A stretch of DNA of 64,000 bases from Sycon ciliatum (lineage: Eukaryota; Porifera; Calcarea; Leucosolenida; Sycettidae): the NCBI RefSeq assembly GCF_964019385.1, contig NC_088644.1, positions 38,686,149 to 38,750,148 on the forward strand, read 5' to 3'. The translations under genes were made by a program, and so were the position numbers. A model generated the notes under the pieces. That model did not search any database. It was given only the letters and a program-made list of their open reading frames with translations, and was not told where the DNA came from. Of the stretch, positions 32,718 through 42,600 are shown in pieces (within the stretch, counting starts at the first letter, position 1; every line of letters starts with the position of its first letter).

Positions 32718-33320
32718 ACTATTGCAGGTAGTCATTCATTGTTGGGATGAAGTTAATCTTGGCAAATAGTATTCCTGCCTGCAGACAAGCTGTCACTGCA
32801 TCCACTCTGTGAATAATGTCTTCATCTGAAACACGAGACGTGAGGCCAGCTCCTGAGATCCGATCTCAGATGCCAGAGAGCCATCCCATTTGCGGAAATC
32901 CGGAAAACACGTGGCCAGAAGTTATTTTGCCACTCTACAGTCTACATCCTTTGTTTGTGCTCTCATCTTCTCCTTGAGATGGTGTGTTGACGCCACAATA
33001 CTCTTCCTTTCTCATAGCATTTGACTGTAGGTCTGGCATTACAACCGTCCACAACAAACTGTACTCATTTCATCAGGAAAGTAAGACAGCCGCTGCTGAG
33101 CAATCGACTTGGTACTGAGTCCATGATAAATTCTAGTTCTTTTCGAGCCTCCTGAGCTGGACTCGGCAAAGGCAGTTCTTTTGGAACGAGCTTTTTCTGT
33201 TTATAGCCGCTCCTTGATCCTGGTCCAAATTTAGCAATGCATCAGTGTCTACTTCAGTATCGCTAGAGATGCTATCGCCAGAGCCTCTGGCACAACTAGA
33301 AAACTCTTCTTCGTCTGTTT
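32718..33320 (-). pseudogene. Remnant of a hAT/CGGBP1-like transposase gene
   Basis: Minus-strand pieces include an acidic N-terminal-like stretch (SGDSISSDTEVDTDALLNLD) and, closer to 32.75 kb, EDIIHRVDAVTACLQAGILF followed by AKINF. The latter resembles the helical segment after the zinc finger in CGGBP1-like/hAT proteins (pattern RVxVVxxFLxAGIPLxKI). Stops and frameshifts separate the pieces. Identification is by pattern memory and is tentative. Confidence 0.4.
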
Positions 33321-33669
33321 GATATTCACTTCGCGTATGTCTCCTCCATAGCTCTCCATTATTCTAAAAGACTTTTAAGTAAAAGAAACCTCGTAAATAA
33401 TTTCTCTGGATTTGTGTCACTTGAACTGCCGGCCTCGGCCTCGGTTGGGCATGCTTCACAAATGGCTTGTATACATTTACCCGACCACATCGCTACAATC
33501 ATAACGTTCTTATGTAGCAATAGTTATGTAGCGTTAGTGCTAAAGGTGTTACGTGTCTGTACACAATCACAAAGTCATGCGCCGGTACAATGCATAGTGC
33601 TCAAATGCCCGGAATGGACTGAGCGCAGTACGCAAGAGGTACACAAAAGGAGTAAACTAGGGCTGTTTC

Positions 33670-33714
33670 GTTGTTTACTCAGAGTTTCATGGCAAAAACC
33701 AATCATCAGACAAC
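33670..33714 (-). ncRNA. Possible degenerate hammerhead inside the hAT-type element
   Basis: Minus strand: CTGATGA (33709-33703), a weak stem II (TTGG/CCAT across TTTTTG, first pair U.U), GAAA (33688-33685), a palindromic ACTCTGAGT stem III like the one at 21.4 kb, a GTA triplet, and stem I GTTGT pairing with ACAAC after one extra A. The one-base offset and the weak stem II argue against activity. Confidence 0.35.
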
Positions 33715-34064
33715 ATCTCATGAATCACACGATCATGATTGTAGCCGATTGTGGCCAAAAACCTGGGATTTCCCGATATTATCCACTATGGAACTCGTTA
33801 TGCCGCTCAAACCTCATATAATGCTAGATTTGTTCCTTTCTAATGCTCCATAATGCTCTGATGCTCGGATAGTCGTATAATGCCGAATATAATGCCGGCA
33901 TTATCCGCTGGACCCTAGTTGTAAGTCGACCCCGGTTATAAGTCGACCCCCGTATCCGGAGGTCTCAATTCTGCGTTTTAAAGTTTTCACCCAAAGAAGC
34001 ACTACTAACCACTCCGTGCTACCAACACATCAACAAAATCATGTAAACATTCCTTATTGGAGGG

Positions 34065-34375
34065 TAGCCATTGGCGGACTATGCTTGGCCAATCATCAAA
34101 TTATGCTTTTGATTATGCCACAATTATGCCAACAAATATGCTGAATTATGCTGAATTATGCTCGGTTCCACTATGTATTCACGCTATACATAGAGGATTG
34201 AGAAACCACGCATACATGTACACACGTGGCCATGCCCTAAGCATAATTTTTGTCTAAACCGAAAGATTATGCCGACCTTACACGTTGGAATCCGTATATT
34301 ATGCCGGAGCATAATTTTTTGACGAAGTCCCAAGATTATGCCAAATATTATACCGGCATAATCCGCCAAGGGCTA
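34065..34375 (+). mobile_element. Element Y, full copy
   Basis: It starts TAGCCATTGGCGGACTATGC and ends GCATAATCCGCCAAGGGCTA, with at least ten ATTATGC/GCATAAT words between. It is close to 24469-24754 and is followed by the shared TGACAAGGAGTCGTAACTAG and then directly by element X. Confidence 0.7.
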
Positions 34376-34395
34376 TGACAAGGAGTCGTAACTAG

Positions 34396-35062
34396 GCTCG
34401 GCGGATTATGCTCGTGAAATCATGGAATTATGCTTTCATGGATTCTCGCATTATGCTCGCGAAAGCCTCATATTATGCTTTGGCACGCAGGGATACATAC
34501 TCACTTTGTTGTACTTATGGAGCCTCAAAGTTCGGAAAAGTGTGCCTTTTCGTACTTGCAAGTGGCCATTAGTACAACAAAATACATGAATATCCCCATA
34601 GCAAGATGACCATGCATGCTAGAGATCAACATGGAAAGAGAAAACATGACTCCTTCTATTCATTAGTTGATTTCTTTTGAAAAAAGATTTTTTCATTGCT
34701 AAATTAGTTTGAGTTACCTTTGAAAATGATCATGTTCAACTGTCTTCGTAATCGTCATACTCGTCGAACCGATGTCACCCTCACCCTGCGAAAAATCAGC
34801 CCATCTCTCCCGTAGCTCCACCTCTCCTTCCACCATGACCGAACATCACCTATACCTCATTTTTTTTAAATTATTAGAACAATAACCATAGCTTGCACAG
34901 TCGATGGTCTCGATCCAGTGCGCTTCTCTGCACACCTTTTCGGAAAAGTTGCGAAGTAGTTTGTGAAAATGAAGAAAGTTGCGATTTCTTGCAAAACAAC
35001 GGAAAGTTGCGAAAAAAAGGGACCAGCATCTTTGGAAAAGGGCGACTCCGAACCCTTTACCA
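34396..35062 (+). mobile_element. Element X, intact plus-strand copy
   Basis: It runs from TAGGCTCGGCGGATTATGCT to GGGCGACTCCGAACCC and is collinear throughout with the minus copy at 13362-14030. It has no transposase. Together with the adjacent element Y it may form one composite unit. Confidence 0.7.
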
Positions 35063-35091
35063 GAACGCTGTTAGACTTTTAAATTCAAGAG

Positions 35092-35640
35092 GTGAATGTC
35101 GGCGAGGAGAGATTATGTCCAAGCAGGGTAGGACACTGTGCCCTCTTACTCGCGTATGCTATGAGTGGCCCAGTGCCAGTTCGTTCTGAGGAGATGGTGA
35201 TAAGCTGCTGTCTTGAACTTTTGGATGTTCTTTGGGTGAAATGGGCAGGGAATGATAGAGGAAGGCAGCTGGTTCCCAATTGGGATGACGGAGTGGGGAA
35301 AGGCTCGGCTCACATTGTTCCGGGAATTGGCAGGAAGAACATTCTGTAACTGATGGGGATGCGCGCTGGACAGTCGTACAGCCTGGCGGGTGAGGCGTGT
35401 GGTCCTGGGCTGGTGTGTCGGGGATGGAGCCATTCTAGAGAGAAGAGAGGGAGAATTATTGCAAAGGGCTTTCTTTATACAGGAGGCAGAGGGCAGCGAT
35501 GGTGCGGCGAATTATGAGGCTAGGAAGCCAGCATTGCGGATGTATTGCCTTGATGGCTCGCTCCTGCACCCAGTCTAGCCGATTCAAGTGGGAAGGAGCT
35601 GCCCCCATCCAGACGATCGGGCAGTACTCCATAACCTGCC
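35092..35640 (-). mobile_element. LINE ORF2 C-terminal fragment, cut by the chromovirus piece
   Basis: On the minus strand the frame reads EYCPIVWMGAAPSHLNRLDW then VQERAIKAIHP, followed after a frameshift by a 95-residue tail with IPIGNQLPSSI. These are the usual post-RT and tail motifs of metazoan LINEs. It stops abruptly at 35640/35641. Confidence 0.65.
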
Positions 35641-36992
35641 TCTACTATTGACGCTAAAGGAAGTGCTGATCGGTATATTCAACATGTATTTCGACTGCAT
35701 GGCTTGAGTTCTAGTATTGTATGTGATCGTGATCCAAGATTTACGGCAGCATTTTTTCAGGAATTGTTTGATCGCTTAGGAACGAAACTAGCATTTAGTA
35801 CTGCCAATCACCCTCAGACAGATGGCCTAACTGAACGAGTAAACAGAATAGTAGAGGATGTGCTGAGGGCTTTTGTAAATCATACGCAAGATAACTGGGA
35901 TATGCTCCTACCTCTCTGTGAGTTTTCTATCAACAGCGCTACTCAATCATCTACAGGAAACACACCGTTCTTCTTAAATTATGGTCTAAATCCCAGAGCG
36001 CCACCCGACTTCCTCAACCCTATTAAGGAAGGCAAAGATTCAGCTGATTGGTTGCAAGCAAGACAAGACGCGGTCAAGATCTCACAAGATGCGCTAGTGG
36101 CAGCTCAAGCTCGTCAGGCCTTCTATTCAGATCGGACAAGGGTCGAGGGAAAGCTGAAGGTGGGAGATTTGGGAATGGTCTACCGGGATTTCCTCCTGAT
36201 TCCTGAAGCTCAGGACCGACCATCCCATAAATTACGCCCCAGGTGGTTTGGCCCCTTTCCTATAACCCAGGTGGTCGGCCCGAATGCCTACAAACTCAAG
36301 TTGCCTCATACCAGCCGCTGTCACCCGGTATTTAATGTGTCGGCACTCCGTGCCTACAAGAAGAACGCTATTTCTGATAGGAGACAGCCTACGCCTCCGC
36401 CTATCACGGACCTTGATGGTCATACCTGCTACATGGTGGAGAACATTCTCAGTCCCCGACGCCGGCAGAATCAGCTTCAGTACCTAGTCAAGTAGCAAGG
36501 CTACTCTGATGCCACTTGGGAGCCTCAACATTATTTTGTTGGATGAATCTGGTAATGACATTGTTCCACTTCAGAAGTACCAAACCTTGGCTTCTGCCCG
36601 CTGAGTTTTGCAGTTGAACTTCTAGTTTTCACCTTACACATTTTTTGAGCTTATTACACTTATTTTTAATTGCATGGAGTTTCAGTCGTCTTATTGTGTT
36701 ACTTCAGTGCGAAGCCTTTTTTCGTCTCGCACGTGTTTGCGCTTATTGTACTCTATTCCACTTGAGCATTTGGGTTGTAAGCTCCTTCCTCTCCATAGGA
36801 GGGGGATGATGTAACAGTTTTCCCATGTTCGCTATAACTTTACACTCCCTTGCACCTCATGCATCTTACGCCTGTCTATTAGCACCTTCATTGCCGCCAT
36901 TGCCACATGTATACTATCACATTTTGCATATAACTGGTCGAGGCATGCTCCACCAGGCCTCTTACTTTTCAAGTTCGATTAAACCTGTTACA
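35641..36992 (+). mobile_element. Ty3/gypsy chromovirus 3' end: integrase, chromodomain, PPT and LTR
   Basis: The frame at 35644-36495 covers the second half of an integrase core: the DRDPRF Asp and the TERVNR Glu are 35 residues apart, as in D,D-35-E integrases. It continues through the C-terminal GPFPITQVVGPNAYKL region into a chromodomain (CYMVENIL...YLVK). TAG falls where the conserved chromodomain Trp should be, and QGYSDATWEP follows in frame. A polypurine tract (AGGAGGGGGATGA, 36797-36809) precedes an LTR at 36810-36992 (183 bp) with perfect 8-bp ends TGTAACAG/CTGTTACA. Everything 5' of mid-integrase is missing. Dead fragment. Confidence 0.88.
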
Positions 36993-37065
36993 CTGCCCAA
37001 GTGGTTCTTGGGGTGGTCCAAGCTTGCCTGTTGACGTTGCAGTCCGAGCTGTGACTGACTCCATT

Positions 37066-37130
37066 AGGGTTCAAATGGTCTGGTCAAGACCGGCGCTCTG
37101 CCAACCGATGATGGTTGTAGTCAGGAGCGC
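37066..37130 (-). repeat. Dispersed repeat family P, short divergent copy
   Basis: It contains GGTTCAAATGGTCTGGTCAA and GCTCTGCCAACCGATGATGG, divergent from the 14144-14330 copy. A short (TTGG)n lies at 37485-37508. No gene in 37000-37870. Confidence 0.55.
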
Positions 37131-37877
37131 TGTTCATACTTTTGCCTTAGACCATCACTTGCCAGAACTGTTGTGGCAGGCCATAGAGAGTAGCCATGAG
37201 CGGTTTAGATTTGTCCATTAGCAAGTGAACAACATTCTTGACCAAGCCTAGAAAACACTCTTAATAATAATATGAACAGGTCGCATATTGCCCGCATAAA
37301 CAAATCATGCGGGGTCATGCATCTGTCAATGATCGTTAACCAGAGTTGCTTGTTGGTGGAAAACACTCTTGCCAATATCAATAATTATGACTCACAAAGG
37401 TAACTGTAACACGCTGAGGACCTGCCTTGGACCCAGCTAGGGCGCGGCTATTGTAGTTGTAATATTTTTTTAAATATACACGTGGTTGGTTGGTTGGTTG
37501 GTTGGTTTCTTTTAATTCGCATAATAGACGGGAACTACAAGTCATATAAAAGGTGAATGAACAAGTCGCCTTTTTAGAAATGAATAGAAAGGACAGGAAT
37601 TTGTTGAGGCTGCAGATTATTACGAAAGAAAATGGACCTGACAGAGGAGTCAAACGAGTAACAGGGGAGGGGCGGGCCAGTCAGAGCAACTACATTTATG
37701 CTAAACTTCTGTTTTGCCTCGGGCCGAGCATCATCCGGCAGCAGGTACCAGAGTGCAGATCCTGCGACGGAAGGCCGAGAAGCGACCAGAGTGAGTGGAG
37801 TACCGGTACTAGTACTAGTATGGCTGACTTCAACCACTGGACCACTGATGACGGCTTCTCGTGCTAGCATCCCGGTG

Positions 37878-38262
37878 CAGTAAAACCTGTAGCTAAAGAC
37901 CACCGTGACTAGCGATCAGCCTGGTACTACAGACCACTTCACCAGGCACGGACGGTCTCACATTCATATACAGTAAAACCTGTAACTAACGACCACCCCT
38001 TGGGACCAGAGAAAGTGGTCTTTAGTGGCAGGTGGTCCTTAGTTAGAGGTTTGCACCGCACAACCATAATTATGAATGTGAGACCGTCCGTGCCTGGCGA
38101 AATGGTCTGTAGTACCAGGCTGGTACTAGGCGGTGGTCTTTACTAGTATTTACAGGTTTTTCTGTATGGTTGTGCGGTGCAAACCTCTAACTAAGGACCA
38201 CCTGCCACTAAAGACCGCTTTCTCTGGCCCCAAGGTGTGGTCGTTAGTCACAGGTTTTAATG
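37878..38262. mobile_element. Interlocked inverted repeats A-B-A'-B' (pogo-like MITE ends)
   Basis: A (37878-37967) pairs with A' (38072-38164), and B (37971-38067) pairs with B' (38165-38262), so the two palindromes overlap rather than nest. A and B both begin CAGTAAAACCTGTA and contain GACCACC, as in CAGT-ended pogo-like MITEs. The arrangement could come from one element inserting into another or from a rearranged dimer. Confidence 0.75.
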
Positions 38263-39294
38263 TACATGTAGATGGCTTTCATGAAAGTATTATTAGCCTG
38301 AGCTTCGGAGCAAGCCCTCCCTTCCTCACTCCGAAACGAACATCTCGGAGTACTTACGGTATACAGTTCTGCTAGGTGAAGTCTGATCCCACGTGCATAT
38401 TTGGCGCCTTGGACTTGCACTGTGACGCCCAGGCCCCTTGATGGCCTGAGAGCCTGCAAGGGTCATGTTACTTATGTACTCCTAACAGTAGTAATCTTTC
38501 AAGAGTGGTGCCAATTGCTGCTTGATACTTCAGTACACATGTAGTGACTGTACAGCAAAGCCAAGGGCACCGTTCATTTTTCAGGGATAGCAGTCAATGA
38601 ACAAATCAGTATACAATGTAGCTTTGAAGTTTCGTGCGCAGAATCACCGCGGCGACAGTTTGTCCTGGGTGAGGTTGGTTGAAGGGCCGAAACACTGATT
38701 GCCATAAAGGGAGCTGAGTCAGTTGATAGTTGACCATGACTAGGTTATACAAGAGGTAACAGGATGTATTCTCACCAGCCCCACTGTGACACCAGTATAG
38801 TCTGTAAGTTATAATAATGCATGTCGCCCTCTGTTTCTTATCTAGCAAGGAAGGATACTGAGCCAATATTAACATTTAGTGTAAAATAAAAGGACTCGCT
38901 CAATCGAAAAGGACACATGCCTCGATGTGCCCTTTGGCATGATTTTCAACACAGCAAGGATAACAGTTAATTATTTGAAGATTCTTTTCCATAGTAAGAA
39001 AGCAGCTGTCTCAGTGCCAATGATGGTGCATGGACGTGCAGGAACCAACTGCAGCAGATACACTAGTCGCATAGGCAAGAAGCACATAGCAAGCATTGCT
39101 CGGCTGTGATTGTGGCGGAACGAAGCCGTTACTAAAATAGAATGCACTCAAAGCCATTACTAAACAGAATGCACTCAAAGCCGTGAGAACTACAAATAAT
39201 TACTTCAAAGTATATTGTCAAGTTGTGACCCTGATGGCGCTACAATGTAGCATCCATCCAAGTTACGGAGTAAAAGTTCGACTACAGTACCGAG

Positions 39295-39421
39295 GCTCAA
39301 TGAAATCCAATCCAGCACGTGAATGCCATGACGGACGCTGTGCAGCCCTAGACCTGCGGACACTGGAATGTGAACAGGCGCTGTGCGGCGACTTGGTCTT
39401 TGTGATTGGATTTCATTGAGC
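39295..39421. mobile_element. 127-bp MITE candidate with 18-bp terminal inverted repeats
   Basis: GCTCAATGAAATCCAATC at 39295-39312 is perfectly inverted at 39404-39421. The interior is unrelated and non-coding. No target duplication longer than 2-3 bp is apparent. Confidence 0.65.
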
Positions 39422-39662
39422 AGCACTGCAATTTACCTAAATGACATCTCATTTGAAAATTGATGGAGGTTGCCATGACAACACCAAGGGATGAACTCAA
39501 CGCTGTAGCCATGTTACTTCTGCGATGATTCAGAGCCCACCACCACCACCACTACCACCACCGCCGCCGCCTTCCAGGCTGCACCTTTTATCTATTTCTC
39601 GAACCGATTGGCAACACAAATTCTGCGCTATTCCGGCTTGAGCTCTGAAGCACAAGAAGAAG

Positions 39663-42600
39663 CTAGTGAGTGGTTGCCGTGTCATCTGCAGTGGAGTAGC
39701 GTACGGTGGCGCGCCGATGGTTGCAAAACCAGTTGTTCAGCTGCTTGGACGTCATGCCGACTTTCAGCAGGAGGCGCCCGCGGTCTTCCATTGTCGGGTA
39801 GCAACCATGCTCACGAGCCCAATCCTCTAATATGCCGGTGCACGTTTCGCAGCGAAACTTTCTTTTCCCCGTCAACAGCGAATCTTTTGGCTTCCTGGAA
39901 GACGAACAAGATCGAAACCAGAGAAGAGTACATAGAATTAAACTGGCTGCAAGTTGACAATTTACTGGCCCTGCTATTTGTGAAGTATGTGCCAACAACT
40001 GCTGAACACAACACCTCATCAGCACTGTGGAAGTTGTTGCCAAGGGTTTCAAAAGGGAAGTGGAAAAACAACAGTCGACTCTGGCTCGTTAGGGCTAGCC
40101 TAGCTGAGCAAATATGCCGACGTTTTGGTTGCGATATGCTTTTCCAATCCCTTGAAAAGTGGCAATAATAATTTACCAAGAATGTAGCTCTTTATCTATA
40201 ACTCGGAAGTAGCGGCAGACTTGGCCATTTGAAAATAATTTGAACTGGCCAACCCTCCACAATGCGCTCTTGGCCCACATTCACAACACCATACCCCATA
40301 GCAAGGAAGTAATGTTCACTATGGAGTATGGTGTTGTGACTGTGGGCCAAGAGTGCGTTGTCACCGGGAGAGTTGGGCAGTTCAAATTATCTAAAAATCA
40401 GCAAAAAAATTGCATCTATATTTTGAAAATTCACACTTCAAAAATAAAAAATAAACACTAATGAAAACTGCTTCACCCCCCCCCCCCCTTAATGGCCAGG
40501 GCGTGCAACGTTTTAGCACAATTTCGGACAGAGAATGCTGAGACATTCAACGACCTGATACTGAGCCCATCCACAGCTCATCGGGGCTAATGGGTCACGG
40601 TCCTTTCAACATGGAATGTTCGTGGTCAGGGGTGATAATCCACCGATAGGCCATCGAGATAGACACAAGCTACATCCCGCGGCTCCACAGAATGCACAGC
40701 TGATCGGCTGATGGTGGCTGTGATTAGGCAAGACTATTGAATAGTACACAGAGCTGCAACAGTCACGTGATATCCCAATGATATTTAAATAATTTTGATA
40801 GATTTCAAAGCCTCCAATATCACGTGACTGTTGCAGCTCTGTGTAGTATTCAATAGTCTTGCCTAATCGATGTTCAACTGTATCAAGAATCATAATTCCA
40901 AAAAGCGCAGAGAAAATCCTTTAGGATTCCGACTCAGGGTGGTATTGGTTGTAAATGGATTCCTGAAATTCTCGTCTTGGGCTACAAGTTTCCAGCAACA
41001 ACAATGTAAAGCAGCAACGACCATCCTTGAGTCTCAACTTTGCCAGGGATTTCTTATCCCAATACTATTAAATAATTTTGATAGATTTCAAAGCCTCCAA
41101 TAAGAAATCCCTGGCAAAGTTTAGACTCAGATCAAGGATGGTCGTTGCTGCTTTACATTGTTTTTGCTGGAAACTTGTAGCCCAAGACCAGAATTTCAGG
41201 AATCCATTTACAACCAATACCACCCTGAGTCGGAATCCTAAAGGATTTTCTCTGCGCTTATTGGAATTATGATTCTTGATACAGTTGAACATCGACGCTG
41301 CACATTTTCGTAGTTTGCACGCTCCAAGTGCACATACGCCATGACCCGATCTCACCAAACTTCCCACGAAAGTTCATTTCGTGTTCCCTGCAAGTTTCGC
41401 GTCCAAAGCTGCGAAAGTTCGTGCGAAGTTTCTCACTTTGTGACGTAACAGCGAAAGTTCGTGCACACTTTTTCGTTTTGCAGAACCTCTGTAATGTCAC
41501 ATTGGGTATTGTTTCCAGCAATAGCGCACTATTACCTCACTGGACTCGGATGGAGAGCCAAGGATAAATTTATAGTAAAGAACGCTATATTGTCCACTAA
41601 CAGCACCAGTTACTAAACAATAACTTGTAGATTCTTGGTCCTTTTTTCTTTATTTAATACCTCACCAGTATTACCTTACCAGGCAGGCACAGTGGGTTGG
41701 TCAAAGACCATGATTGAGATACAAGAGGTACCTGGTTCAAGTCCTGCCTGGGAGCGGTTTTTCCAGCCGTGCTGCTACCCACAGTCAACTGGGAACTTGT
41801 GGCCAGGCACAAGGGGTACATGGATGCAGCTAATGGGGTCGTTTTCGGCACTTGTGCCAGTGGTTGTGAGACTTACCCACTCACCCCCACCGTTAGGCGC
41901 TGCACCTGCCGCTAGGGTTTATTGGGTGTTAGCGGCCGTCGTGAGTTCCCTTCGGTAACGGATACGATAATTTACTTTTTTTTTTTTTTTTTTTTAGTAT
42001 TACCTTATTATTTTTGATTGCTAACTACCGGAATCCAGCTCCCCTGATGTACCAGCCATTATCTATCAGTATCATATTATTATTATCTAGTATTATTGCC
42101 TCAACTGTTCTTGTCGTTGACGGAACCATAACTGATGTTAGAACTTGGCCATTTCCTTCCGCCCTGCCGGACTCTTGTAGTTCTTTTAAACTCTTCTACT
42201 TCTGTTTTCTCATCTCCTCTTCATTCGCTTCTCTGCAGTGGTATCACTGTCATTAGGCCATTTCCCTGTTCTGGCTGCCACTCTAAATGAATACAAATAC
42301 ATACAATACAAATATTACTTCACACTAGAACTTACAGTCTGGTGGGACGAGTTCTAACGTGGAACGGGCAGATTTGAAATGTTTCCCAGAAGGAGCCCGA
42401 CTTTGACGGAGGACCGGCGACATGCGACCTATCTCCGACGTGCAAATGAAGGTACTGCGATGGCTGCTGGTGGGGCGTCTGCGCATGCCGGACACCTGTT
42501 TCCCAGCGATTCACACCGGGATATGGCGGCCAGTGCTGTGTGGCTTGCTGCCCCATGTATTGCTGCTGCTGTTGCTGCTGTGATGGAGTAGGTATTGGAC

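Larger units (their letters stand above)
32363..33917. mobile_element. hAT-type DNA transposon, 1555 bp, 8-bp target duplication
   Basis: The ends TAGGGTCCAGCGGATAATGC and GCATTATCCGCTGGACCCTA are perfect 20-bp inverted repeats. They are flanked by GTTGTAAG at 32355-32362 and 33918-33925. An 8-bp duplication and a TAGGG terminus are hAT hallmarks. Subterminal regions carry many TAATGC words (about seven in the left 110 bp and six in the right 90 bp), likely transposase-binding sites. Joining the flanks restores a continuous repeat (TTATCGGTTGTAAGTCGACC). The interior has only remnants of a minus-strand gene, so the element is non-autonomous now. Confidence 0.88.

Noticed and set aside
37801-37870. 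CTGATGA at about 37850 as another hammerhead
   Set aside because: No GAAA follows a stem II within a plausible distance; CTGATGA also occurs at 40014 and 45801 (minus) without a usable core.
39608-40168. 186-codon plus-strand frame
   Set aside because: It overlaps the homeodomain exon on the other strand, has no recognisable domain, and the minus-strand reading has an invariant homeodomain signature and phase-matched splice sites.
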